A stretch of 23,652 bases of DNA from CAZILN01 sp964540005 (lineage in GTDB: Bacteria; Bacteroidota; Bacteroidia; Bacteroidales; SM23-62). Below the pieces are notes generated by a model, which had not been told where the DNA came from, did no database searches, and saw nothing but the letters and a program-made list of their open reading frames with translations. A program made the translations under genes and the position numbers. Numbering within the stretch: position 1 is the first letter of the stretch; the number at the start of each line of letters is the position of its first letter. The DNA is taken from NCBI GenBank assembly GCA_964540005.1, contig CAZILN010000192.1, positions 1 to 23,652 of the forward strand, given 5' to 3'. This document shows, in pieces, positions 14,419 through 22,244 of the stretch.

Positions 14419-16464
14419 GTGAAGCAAAAGAACAGAAAATATCATATTAAGACAACTGATAAAGAAACTCTTGAGAAATGGTTCAGGTTGATGGTACTGG
14501 GAAGGATCATTGATGACAGGGCGCCCAATTACCTGAAGCAGGCTATCGGATGGTCCTATCATGCACCCTTCGCAGGTCATGACGGTATACAGCTGGCTAT
14601 CGGACAGGTGTTTGAGAGGGAACATGATCATCTTTTCCCTTATTACAGGGATATGCTGACAGCTATTTCGAGCGGACTCACTGCAGAAGAGATATTACTG
14701 AACGGGATCTCAAAGGACGCTGATGTTGCCGGTGGAGGCAGGCATATGTCCAATCATTTTGCCAAGCCGGAGTGGAATATCCATAATGTTTCATCATGCA
14801 CAGGCAATCATACCCTGCATGCAGCCGGTGTTGCCAGGGCGATGAAGAGATACAAAACCAGTGGCGTGGCCATATCCTCACAGGGGGAATCATCTGTTTC
14901 AGAAGGCTATGTATATGAAGCCATTAACGGGGCTTCGAATGAACAACTGCCTGTCCTGTTTGTTTTCCAGGATAACGGCTACGGGATCTCTGTTCCAAAA
15001 AGTGATCAGACAGCCCGCAGGAAGGTTGCCGATAATTTTGGCAGTTTTAAGTACCTGAAGATCATGCATTGCAACGGAAAGGATGTTTTTGATTCCATGA
15101 ATACCATGCATGAAGCCAGAGAATTTATTATGGAGAACGAGTATCCTGTTATCGTGCATGCTAATTGTGTTCGCATCCATTCCCATTCAAATTCTGATAA
15201 ACACGAATTATACCGTGATGACTACGAACTGAATTATGTGGCAGCTTATGATCCGCTGGCCAAGTACAGGCGTTTGCTGCTTCGTTACAAACGGTTTACC
15301 GAGGAGGAACTGCAAGCCATTGAAGAGGAATTAAAACTCTCCGTAAAGCAGGCCCATAAAACAGCCATGGCTGCTCCTAATCCAAGTCCTGATTCCATCT
15401 TTGATTTTGTCGTACCGGAACCTTATATCTCTGAAAAGTATCCTGATGGACTGCATGAAGCTGAAGGGGAGCCCCAAAAAATTATAAGTGCTCTGAATGA
15501 AACACTTAAGGCTGAATTCAGGCATAATCCCGATACCTTTTTATGGGGACAGGATGTAGCCCATAAGGAAAAAGGGGGGATATTTAATGTAACCAAGGGC
15601 ATGCAGCAGGAATTCGGTAAAGAAAGGATCTTTAACGCTCCCATTGCCGAGGATTATATCATGGGAACGGCAAACGGTATGAGCCGCTTCAGTACCAAGC
15701 TGCGTATAGTAATTGAAGGAGCCGAATTTGCGGACTATTTCTGGCCGGCTATGGAAGCCTTTGTTGAAACCAGCCATGACTACTGGAGGAGCAAAGGCCA
15801 GTTCTCTCCCAACATTACCATCCGGCTGGCCTCCGGGGGCTATATCGGGGGAGGATTATATCATTCCCAGACCATTGAAGGTGCTCTGTCCACCTTTCCG
15901 GGCATCCGGATAGTATATCCTTCATTTGCAGACGACGCAGCCGGACTTCTCCGCACTTCCATACGTTCAGAAGGTGTAACCCTTTACCTGGAGCCTAAAG
16001 CGCTGTATAACGCACCTAAAGCTGCGACAATAGTGCCCCCTGATTTTGAGGTTCCCTTTGGTAAGGCCAGGTTACGGCGCGGGGGAAGTGATCTCAGCGT
16101 GATAACATACGGTAATACCAGTCATATGTGCCTTGAAGCCGCAGAAAAAATAGCCATTGAAGAGGGGACCAGCCTTGAGGTGATAGATATACGCTCACTG
16201 ATACCACTGGATAAGGAAACCATCCTGGCTTCGGTAAAGAAAACCGGGAAAGCCCTGGTTGTCCATGAAGATAAGGTCTTTTCAGGATTCGGAGCCGAGA
16301 TCAGCTCCATCATTATGAACGAGGTCTTTGAATACCTTGACGGACCCGTACGCAGAGTTGGATCCACATTTACCCCTGTAGGTTTTAACAGGATACTGGA
16401 AGCAGCCATACTTCCAAATACAGAAAAGATAGTTACGGCCGCGAAGGAACTGCTGGCCTATTGA
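14419..16464 (+). CDS. 2-oxo acid dehydrogenase E1, fused alpha and beta (branched-chain type)
   Basis: The 681-residue protein fuses both E1 chains. The alpha part (about 1-330) has RAPNYLKQAIGWSYHAPFAG, the thiamine-diphosphate motif from SSQGESSVSEG (153-163) to Asn186 in FQDNGYGISVP, and the HSHSNSDKHELYR loop (254-266) equivalent to the active-site loop phosphorylated in eukaryotic enzymes. The beta part (about 345-681) has NAPIAEDYIMGTANGM, GAEFADYFWPAMEAFVE and DIRSLIPLDKETI. It decarboxylates the 2-oxo acid and reductively acylates E2 lipoate. GTG at 14419 is the likely start, because a stop lies two codons upstream; the first in-frame ATG (14491) would cut conserved sequence close. 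The fused layout is common in Bacteroidetes. The flavodoxin gene follows within 30 bases. Confidence 0.92.
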   Translation: MKQKNRKYHIKTTDKETLEKWFRLMVLGRIIDDRAPNYLKQAIGWSYHAPFAGHDGIQLAIGQVFEREHDHLFPYYRDMLTAISSGLTAEEILLNGISKDADVAGGGRHMSNHFAKPEWNIHNVSSCTGNHTLHAAGVARAMKRYKTSGVAISSQGESSVSEGYVYEAINGASNEQLPVLFVFQDNGYGISVPKSDQTARRKVADNFGSFKYLKIMHCNGKDVFDSMNTMHEAREFIMENEYPVIVHANCVRIHSHSNSDKHELYRDDYELNYVAAYDPLAKYRRLLLRYKRFTEEELQAIEEELKLSVKQAHKTAMAAPNPSPDSIFDFVVPEPYISEKYPDGLHEAEGEPQKIISALNETLKAEFRHNPDTFLWGQDVAHKEKGGIFNVTKGMQQEFGKERIFNAPIAEDYIMGTANGMSRFSTKLRIVIEGAEFADYFWPAMEAFVETSHDYWRSKGQFSPNITIRLASGGYIGGGLYHSQTIEGALSTFPGIRIVYPSFADDAAGLLRTSIRSEGVTLYLEPKALYNAPKAATIVPPDFEVPFGKARLRRGGSDLSVITYGNTSHMCLEAAEKIAIEEGTSLEVIDIRSLIPLDKETILASVKKTGKALVVHEDKVFSGFGAEISSIIMNEVFEYLDGPVRRVGSTFTPVGFNRILEAAILPNTEKIVTAAKELLAY

Positions 16465-16493
16465 GTATTTTAAAAGCAGCTAATACTATACAA

Positions 16494-17000
16494 ATGAAGA
16501 AAATCGGCATCTTTTATAGTTTTAATACAAACAAGACAGGCAAGGTAGCAGAAAGGATAAAGGAAGCCTTTGGTGAGGCTGATGTGGAACTGGTGAATGT
16601 TGAAGAAACGGATCCCGGGGAATTTCAGTCATATGACAATATAATATGTGGTACCGCAACCTGGTTTGACTGCGAATTACCCAATCACTGGGATGAATTT
16701 GTACCCGATATTGAGGATATGGACCTTTCCTCAAAAACCATTGCCCTCTTTGGACTTGGAGATCAGAAGGGATACCCTGAGAACTTTCTCGACGGAATGG
16801 GAATGCTGGCAGATATGCTTGCTGAATCAGGCGCCAGCATTGTTGGCCATACATCCACTGAAGGCTACAATTATGAGCAATCAAGAGCTGAAAGAGGCGA
16901 TAAATTTATTGGCCTGGCTATAGATTTTGAAAACCAGGCAGCCATGAACAAGGACAGGATCTCTGCATGGGTAGAGCAGCTGAAGAAGGAATTCAATTAA
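16494..17000 (+). CDS. fldA: Long-chain flavodoxin
   Basis: The 168-residue protein is a flavodoxin, an FMN electron carrier in the cytosol. TATWFDCELPNHWDEF (about 54-69) corresponds to the first FMN-stacking loop with Trp, and LFGLGDQKGYPENFLDGMG to the second loop with Tyr. The insertion after it, HTSTEGYNYEQSRA, marks the long-chain type. The N-terminal phosphate loop is unusual: FYSFNTNKTGKVAE instead of the common FYGSTTGNTE. ATG 16494 is preferred over an in-frame TTG at 16461, because the beta strand KKIGIFYS starts right after it. It lies 29 bases after the E1 gene and is probably cotranscribed, but the dehydrogenase itself uses NAD through E3, so the partnership may be with a 2-oxo acid:flavodoxin enzyme elsewhere. 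Confidence 0.9.
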   Translation: MKKIGIFYSFNTNKTGKVAERIKEAFGEADVELVNVEETDPGEFQSYDNIICGTATWFDCELPNHWDEFVPDIEDMDLSSKTIALFGLGDQKGYPENFLDGMGMLADMLAESGASIVGHTSTEGYNYEQSRAERGDKFIGLAIDFENQAAMNKDRISAWVEQLKKEFN

Positions 17001-17032
17001 TATTTTTTTTGTATGCCTTGCCTAAATAATAC

Positions 17033-17048
17033 TATGCTGTATAGCATA
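17033..17048. promoter_or_regulatory. Palindrome upstream of the leucine operon, possible operator
   Basis: TATGCT (17033-17038) and AGCATA (17043-17048) are perfect inverted copies around GTAT. The site lies 85 bases before leuA, just upstream of an AT-rich stretch where the promoter is expected. No regulator gene is adjacent. Confidence 0.35.
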
Positions 17049-17096
17049 ATTCATATTTATTTACTTTTTTTGTAGACTAACAAGGAGGTTTTCCTT

Positions 17097-17132
17097 TTGA
17101 GACAGCCTCATCATTATATTAAAACAGTGTAA
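17097..17132 (+). CDS. Possible 11-codon leader ORF before leuA
   Basis: A full AAGGAGG (17082-17088) is followed eight bases later by TTG, opening the frame M-RQPHHYIKTV and closing at TAA 17130-17132, one base before the leuA ATG. Such a complete ribosome site is rare in this window, and it is better spaced for the TTG than for leuA, 45 bases away. The peptide has no leucine, so it does not look like a classical leucine attenuator. It could instead couple translation to leuA, or be coincidental. It was found by reading, not by homology. Confidence 0.3.
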   Translation: MRQPHHYIKTV

Positions 17133-17133
17133 C

Positions 17134-18630
17134 ATGGCTGTAGAAAAGCTTTACGTATTTGATACCACCCTGAGGGATGGAGAGCAAGTGCCTGGATGTC
17201 AATTAAATACAATTGAGAAGATTGAAGTGGCAAAAGCCCTTGACCTACTTGGAGTTGACATTATTGAAGCAGGTTTCCCTATTTCAAGTCCGGGTGATTT
17301 CAATTCGGTTGTCGAAATATCAAAACACGTAACACGGCCCGTTATCTGTGCACTGACCAGGGCTGTTAAAAAAGATATTGATGTAGCAGCTGAGGCTTTG
17401 AAATTAGCCAAGAATCCACGCATCCATACCGGTATAGGAACATCTTATTATCATATTAATTATAAGCTGCACTCAAACCAGGAAGAGATCATCAAACGGG
17501 CTGTTGATGCGGTCAAGTATGCAAAAAAGTATGTGGAGGATGTGGAGTTTTATGCTGAGGATGCCGGCCGGACCGAAAATGAATACCTGGCAACCGTCAT
17601 TGAAGCCGTTATTAATGCTGGAGCAACAGTTGTGAATATTCCGGATACTACCGGTTATACCCTGCCATCCGAGTTCGGTGAGAAAATCCGCTTCCTGAAG
17701 GAAAATGTGAAGAACATAGAAAAAGCCATTATATCTACTCATTGCCATAATGACCTAGGTATGGCGACTGCAAATACCATTTCAGGGATACTGAATGGCG
17801 CCAGGCAGGTGGAGGTAACTATGAATGGTATTGGGGAAAGGGCAGGGAATACTTCCCTGGAAGAGGTGGTAATGACAATTAAAAGCAGGAAAGACTTCGC
17901 AGTGGCTACAGACATTAACACCAAAAAAATCTTTAAGACCTCACGTCTCGTTTCTACCCTGATGCGTATGCCTGTTCAGCCGAATAAGGCAATTGTCGGT
18001 CGTAATGCATTTGCCCATTCATCAGGCATTCACCAGGACGGGGTCCTGAAAAGGCGTGAGAACTATGAAATAATTGATCCCAAAGCTGTGGGTATCAATG
18101 AATCATCGATACTGTTAACAGCACGCAGTGGCCGTGCTGCCCTGAAGCACCGCCTTGAAAAACTGGGCTATGTACTTCCGCAAAAGAAGCTGGATAATGT
18201 ATATGAAGAGTTCCTGGTTCTGGCGGACAAAAAGAAGGAGATCATAGATGAGGACCTGCAGGTACTTCTGGGTAAGGAAGACAGGGGACCCAGGGCCATA
18301 GAAATTGAACAACTGCAGGTACTCTGTGGCAGCAGTGTCATATCAACTGCCACGGTGACCCTTCGTATAGCCGATGAGATGATCACCGAAACCAGCCAGG
18401 GTAACGGACCCATAGATGCAGCTTTTTCTGCTGTGAAAAAAATTGTAAAGAAACGTGTTAGGCTGGAGGAGTTTCTGATACAGGCCATTACAAGGGGAAG
18501 CAATGATGTTGGTAAGGTTCATGTGCAGGTACAGCATAAGGGCGCCATGTACTACGGATTCTCAGCAAATACTGATATAGTTACTGCATCAGTCGAGGCA
18601 TTCATTGATGCACTCGCCCAGATTATTTAA
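17134..18630 (+). CDS. leuA: 2-isopropylmalate synthase
   Basis: The 498-residue enzyme condenses acetyl-CoA with 2-oxoisovalerate in the first committed step of leucine synthesis. The TIM-barrel catalytic domain opens with DTTLRDGEQVPGCQLN (Arg13 and Asp14 are catalytic or metal-binding). The metal-binding STHCHNDLG is at 201-209 (His203, His205), and GIGERAGNTSLEEVV at 232-246. Next come the linker domain with GRNAFAHSSGIHQDGVLK, and a C-terminal LeuA dimer domain (about 370-498) that in the family binds leucine for feedback inhibition. Length is typical. It is the first gene of the leu operon, 133 bases after flavodoxin, and probably has its own promoter. The second LeuA paralogue downstream lets this one be assigned to leucine with more confidence. 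Confidence 0.95.
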   Translation: MAVEKLYVFDTTLRDGEQVPGCQLNTIEKIEVAKALDLLGVDIIEAGFPISSPGDFNSVVEISKHVTRPVICALTRAVKKDIDVAAEALKLAKNPRIHTGIGTSYYHINYKLHSNQEEIIKRAVDAVKYAKKYVEDVEFYAEDAGRTENEYLATVIEAVINAGATVVNIPDTTGYTLPSEFGEKIRFLKENVKNIEKAIISTHCHNDLGMATANTISGILNGARQVEVTMNGIGERAGNTSLEEVVMTIKSRKDFAVATDINTKKIFKTSRLVSTLMRMPVQPNKAIVGRNAFAHSSGIHQDGVLKRRENYEIIDPKAVGINESSILLTARSGRAALKHRLEKLGYVLPQKKLDNVYEEFLVLADKKKEIIDEDLQVLLGKEDRGPRAIEIEQLQVLCGSSVISTATVTLRIADEMITETSQGNGPIDAAFSAVKKIVKKRVRLEEFLIQAITRGSNDVGKVHVQVQHKGAMYYGFSANTDIVTASVEAFIDALAQII

Positions 18631-18641
18631 TTAATACTATC

Positions 18642-18702
18642 TCCGGAATTTTAAGCACCTGATTTTGGGATTCAAGTAATATCAGGTCCGTGATCTTCCG
18701 GA
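18642..18702 (+). repeat. Nested inverted repeats between leuA and leuC
   Basis: TCCGGAA (18642-18648) pairs with TTCCGGA (18696-18702). Inside it, ACCTGAT (18657-18663) pairs with ATCAGGT (18681-18687). Each stem is 7 bp, separated by eight unpaired bases on both sides. It fills most of the 90-base gap and may be an mRNA processing or stability hairpin, or an attenuator-like element. There is no T run. Confidence 0.55.
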
Positions 18703-18720
18703 TTTCAAATTTCAATATTT

Positions 18721-20094
18721 ATGTCCAGAACACTGTTTGATAAAATTTGGGATGCTCATGTAGTAAAATCCATACCTGACGGACCGGATGTCCTTTATAT
18801 CGATAAGCATCTCATTCATGAGGTCACCAGTCCCCAGGCATTTAAAAGCCTTGAAAGCAGGGGAGTTGAAGTCTTCAGGCCGGACCTGGTGATGGCAACC
18901 CCTGATCATAACGTGCCGACCATTGACCAGCACCTCGAGATAAAGGAGGAATTATCCAGGATACAGGTGAGCCGCCTTCGGGAGAACTGCAAAAAGCATG
19001 GGATTACCATCTATGACCTGAATCATGCTAACCATGGCATTGTACATATTATCGGTCCGGAACTGGGGATTACCCAACCCGGACAGACAATAGTGTGCGG
19101 GGACAGCCATACGGCGACTCACGGGGCTTTTGGGACTATCGCCTTTGGGATAGGTACCTCGGAGGTTGAGATGGTCCTGGCCACACAGTGCATGCTTCAG
19201 TACCGTCCAAAAAAGATGTGTATTACCATTGATGGGAGCCTGCAGGATGGAGTGGTGGCAAAAGATGTGATCCTCTATATCATTTCCAGGCTTACTACAG
19301 CTGGCGGCACCGGATATTTTATCGAATATGCCGGTGAGACCATCAGGAAGCTATCCATGGAAGCAAGAATGACCATATGCAATATGAGCATAGAAATGGG
19401 GGCAAGGGGTGGACTGATTGCTCCCGATGATATTACATTCGACTATGTAAAGGGAAGAGAATTTGCACCAGTGGGAGACCGATACGTCAGGGCACTGTCC
19501 GGCTGGAAAGAACTGTACTCAGATGAAGAAGCAGTTTTTGACTGTGAACACAAATTCCGGGCTGAGGATATCGAACCGATGATCACTTACGGGACGAACC
19601 CTGGAATGGGCATTGGAATTACCGGGGATATCCCGCATAAGCAGGGTGAAGAAAAATCATTGGATTATATGGGGCTGAGAAGCGGTGAGAAATTGCTTGG
19701 CAAACGGATCAACTATGTATTCATAGGCAGCTGTACCAATGCTCGCATAGAAGATTTCAGGCAGGTGGCCCGGCTTATCAAAGGAAGAAAAAAAGCCGAT
19801 CACATCAGTGCCTACCTCGTGCCGGGGTCCAACCGGGTAAAAATGCAGATAGAAGAAGAAGGCCTGCTGGAGATATTCGAGGAGGCCGGGTTTAAGGTCC
19901 GGCAACCAGGATGCAGTGCCTGCCTGGGAATGAATGATGACAAGGTACCGGCGGGAGAATACTGTGTATCTACCTCCAACAGGAATTTCGAGGGACGGCA
20001 GGGCCCAAAATCAAGAACACTACTGGCCAGTCCGCTTACAGCAGCTGCGACAGCCGTTATGGGTAAAATTACAGATGTACGACAACTAATTTGA
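18721..20094 (+). CDS. leuC: 3-isopropylmalate dehydratase large subunit
   Basis: The 457-residue protein is the iron-sulfur subunit of isopropylmalate isomerase, an aconitase-family enzyme that converts 2- to 3-isopropylmalate. In the family it also acts on citramalate, so it can serve isoleucine synthesis. The three cluster ligands are visible: Cys338 in FIGSCTNARIEDF, and Cys398 and Cys401 in PGCSACLGMNDD. Other aconitase-family motifs are TPDHNVPT (60-67), CGDSHTATHGAFG (126-138), GARGGLIAPDD and TSNRNFEGRQG, the last contributing substrate-binding residues. Length matches bacterial LeuC (about 465). Its stop overlaps the beginning of the leuD region, with ATG of leuD three bases after the TGA, so the two subunits are translationally coupled. 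Confidence 0.96.
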   Translation: MSRTLFDKIWDAHVVKSIPDGPDVLYIDKHLIHEVTSPQAFKSLESRGVEVFRPDLVMATPDHNVPTIDQHLEIKEELSRIQVSRLRENCKKHGITIYDLNHANHGIVHIIGPELGITQPGQTIVCGDSHTATHGAFGTIAFGIGTSEVEMVLATQCMLQYRPKKMCITIDGSLQDGVVAKDVILYIISRLTTAGGTGYFIEYAGETIRKLSMEARMTICNMSIEMGARGGLIAPDDITFDYVKGREFAPVGDRYVRALSGWKELYSDEEAVFDCEHKFRAEDIEPMITYGTNPGMGIGITGDIPHKQGEEKSLDYMGLRSGEKLLGKRINYVFIGSCTNARIEDFRQVARLIKGRKKADHISAYLVPGSNRVKMQIEEEGLLEIFEEAGFKVRQPGCSACLGMNDDKVPAGEYCVSTSNRNFEGRQGPKSRTLLASPLTAAATAVMGKITDVRQLI

Positions 20095-20096
20095 TT

Positions 20097-20681
20097 ATGG
20101 AAAAATTTGAGACAATCATATCCACGGCCGTTCCTCTGGCTGTGGAAAATATAGACACCGATCAGATCATACCTTCACGCTTCCTTAAGGCGGTTGACCG
20201 GTCGGGATTCGGAGATAATCTTTTTTGCGACTGGAGGTATGACCAGTCAGGCGCCCCTAAAGCGGATTTTATTCTGAATGATCCGGTGTACGGCGGAAAG
20301 ATATTGCTTACCGGCAAGAATTTTGGCTCAGGATCCAGCAGGGAACATGCTGCCTGGGCGCTGTACGATTATGGTTTCCGGGTAGTTATATCCAGTTTCT
20401 TTGCGGATATTTTCCGGAATAATTCCCTGAATAACGGCCTGCTTGTAACAGAGGTTCCGGAGGAATTTCTGGGTGAACTCATGGACACCGTTACCGGTGA
20501 TCCTGCGGCACAGATAAAGGTGGATCTTGAAGGACAGGAAATTTCCAATATTAAAACCGGGAATTCAGTGGACTTTCAGATCAATGCATACAAAAAAAAG
20601 TGCCTGCTACAGGGATATGATGATATTGATTACCTGCTGAGTATCAGGGAAGAAATTGTTGAATTTGAAAAGAACAGATAA
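20097..20681 (+). CDS. leuD: 3-isopropylmalate dehydratase small subunit
   Basis: The 194-residue protein is the swivelling-domain partner of LeuC. The N-terminus has ENIDTDQIIPSRFLK, and the signature loop GKNFGSGSSREHAAWAL (about 78-94) supplies substrate-contacting residues in the family. SSFFADIFRNNSLNNGLL is also typical. ATG 20097 is chosen over an in-frame TTG at 20091, which overlaps the leuC stop and would add only two residues. It lies immediately after leuC and five bases before the second LeuA-family gene, in a tightly packed operon. Length agrees with LeuD proteins of about 195-200 residues. Confidence 0.96.
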   Translation: MEKFETIISTAVPLAVENIDTDQIIPSRFLKAVDRSGFGDNLFCDWRYDQSGAPKADFILNDPVYGGKILLTGKNFGSGSSREHAAWALYDYGFRVVISSFFADIFRNNSLNNGLLVTEVPEEFLGELMDTVTGDPAAQIKVDLEGQEISNIKTGNSVDFQINAYKKKCLLQGYDDIDYLLSIREEIVEFEKNR

Positions 20682-20686
20682 GAGCC

Positions 20687-22216
20687 ATGCAGAACTATAT
20701 TGAAATAATGGATACCACCTTGCGGGATGGGGAACAGACCAATGGTGTATCCTTTAATTCTCATGAAAAACTCAGCCTGGCCAAGAACCTGCTTGAGGAG
20801 GTAGGGGTCAACAGGATCGAGATTGCTTCGGCCAGGGTTTCCGAGGGCGAGTTTGACGCAGTGCGGAAGATTACATCGTGGGCCAAGAAGGAAGGCTTCA
20901 TTGACAGGATTGAGGTCCTGGCATTCATCGACGGGGAGCATTCCCTGAAATGGATCAGTGAAGGAGGGGCCAGGGTAGCCAATCTGCTTTGTAAAGGTTC
21001 CCTTAAACATGTACGGGAGCAACTGCGCAAGGAGCCCGAGGAGCACCTGAAGGATATTAGAGCTTCCATCAGGCTGTCTGAAAGCATGGGTATTGATGTT
21101 AATATCTACCTTGAAGACTGGTCCAATGGAATGTACAGCTCTAAGGATTACGTGTTCTTATTAACTGACGGACTGAAGGACCAGGGAATTAAAAGGCTTA
21201 TGCTTCCCGATACTCTTGGGATACTGAACCAGGACAAAAGCTATGAATTCTGCCAGGTAATGCTTGAGCGGTATCCTGAACTGCATATAGACTTTCATGC
21301 ACACAATGATTATGACCTGGCTGTTGCCAATGTATTTGCTGCTATCAAGGCCGGTGTGCACGGCGTTCATACTACGATAAACGGCCTGGGAGAGAGGGCT
21401 GGAAATGTTCCTCTGTCCAGCGTGGTGGGTATCTTGAATGATCACCTGAAGCTGAAGAACAGTATAGTTGAATCCAGTCTTACAATGATCAGCCAGCTGG
21501 TTGAGACATATTCCGGCCTGCGTGTACCGGAAAACAAGCCGGTCATAGGTGATCATGTATTTACACAGACCTGCGGGGTGCATGCAGACGGGGACAATAA
21601 GAATGATCTGTATTTTAATGAACTTATGCCGGAACGCTTTGGCAGGGTCAGGAAATATGCCCTGGGTAAAACCTCCGGGAAAGCGAATATCCAGAAAAAC
21701 CTGGAGGAACTGGGACTGGAACTCGATGCGGAATCAATGAAAAAGGTTACAGCCAGGATCATTGAGCTCGGGGACCGTAAGGAAAATGTCACCACAGAGG
21801 ACCTTCCCTATATTATTTCGGATGTGCTTCATAACGGGGAAGCGGATGAAAATCCTATTAAAATTCTTTCATATGCCCTGACGCTGTCCAACGGACTCAA
21901 GCCCATGGCCAATATCAGTGTGGAAATAAATAAGGAAGTATATAAGCAGAATGCTGTGGGGGACGGACAGTATGATGCCTTTATGAAGGCTTTATGGAAA
22001 ATCTATGAACAGCTTGAAAAGGAAAGGCCGGTGCTGGTCGATTACCTGGTAACTATTCCTCCCGGAGGTAAGACCGATGCACTGGTTGAGACGGTAATAA
22101 CCTGGGATTTCAGGGAGAATGTATTCAAGACACGGGGACTGGAAGCCGACCAGACAGAAGCTGCCATTAAGGCAACCGAGAAGATGCTGAATATTATTGA
22201 AAAGAACGGATTTTAA
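20687..22216 (+). CDS. LeuA-family acyltransferase, probable citramalate synthase (CimA-type)
   Basis: The 509-residue protein shares the isopropylmalate synthase layout: DTTLRDGEQTNGVSF near the N-terminus, the metal motif DFHAHNDYDLA (in place of HCHNDLG), GLGERAGNVPLSSVV, a linker with CGVHADGDNKNDLYF, and a C-terminal LeuA dimer-type domain. It is clearly distinct from the operon's first gene, for example TNGVSF against VPGCQL after the shared RDGEQ. Its place between leuD and leuB fits an enzyme whose product is processed by LeuCD and LeuB. Citramalate synthase (pyruvate plus acetyl-CoA, towards 2-oxobutyrate and isoleucine) is therefore the most likely role. A second isopropylmalate synthase or a homocitrate-type enzyme remains possible. 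Substrate choice cannot be proven from the motifs seen. Confidence 0.78.
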   Translation: MQNYIEIMDTTLRDGEQTNGVSFNSHEKLSLAKNLLEEVGVNRIEIASARVSEGEFDAVRKITSWAKKEGFIDRIEVLAFIDGEHSLKWISEGGARVANLLCKGSLKHVREQLRKEPEEHLKDIRASIRLSESMGIDVNIYLEDWSNGMYSSKDYVFLLTDGLKDQGIKRLMLPDTLGILNQDKSYEFCQVMLERYPELHIDFHAHNDYDLAVANVFAAIKAGVHGVHTTINGLGERAGNVPLSSVVGILNDHLKLKNSIVESSLTMISQLVETYSGLRVPENKPVIGDHVFTQTCGVHADGDNKNDLYFNELMPERFGRVRKYALGKTSGKANIQKNLEELGLELDAESMKKVTARIIELGDRKENVTTEDLPYIISDVLHNGEADENPIKILSYALTLSNGLKPMANISVEINKEVYKQNAVGDGQYDAFMKALWKIYEQLEKERPVLVDYLVTIPPGGKTDALVETVITWDFRENVFKTRGLEADQTEAAIKATEKMLNIIEKNGF

Positions 22217-22244
22217 GCTTAGCAAATATTAAATTAATAGCACT

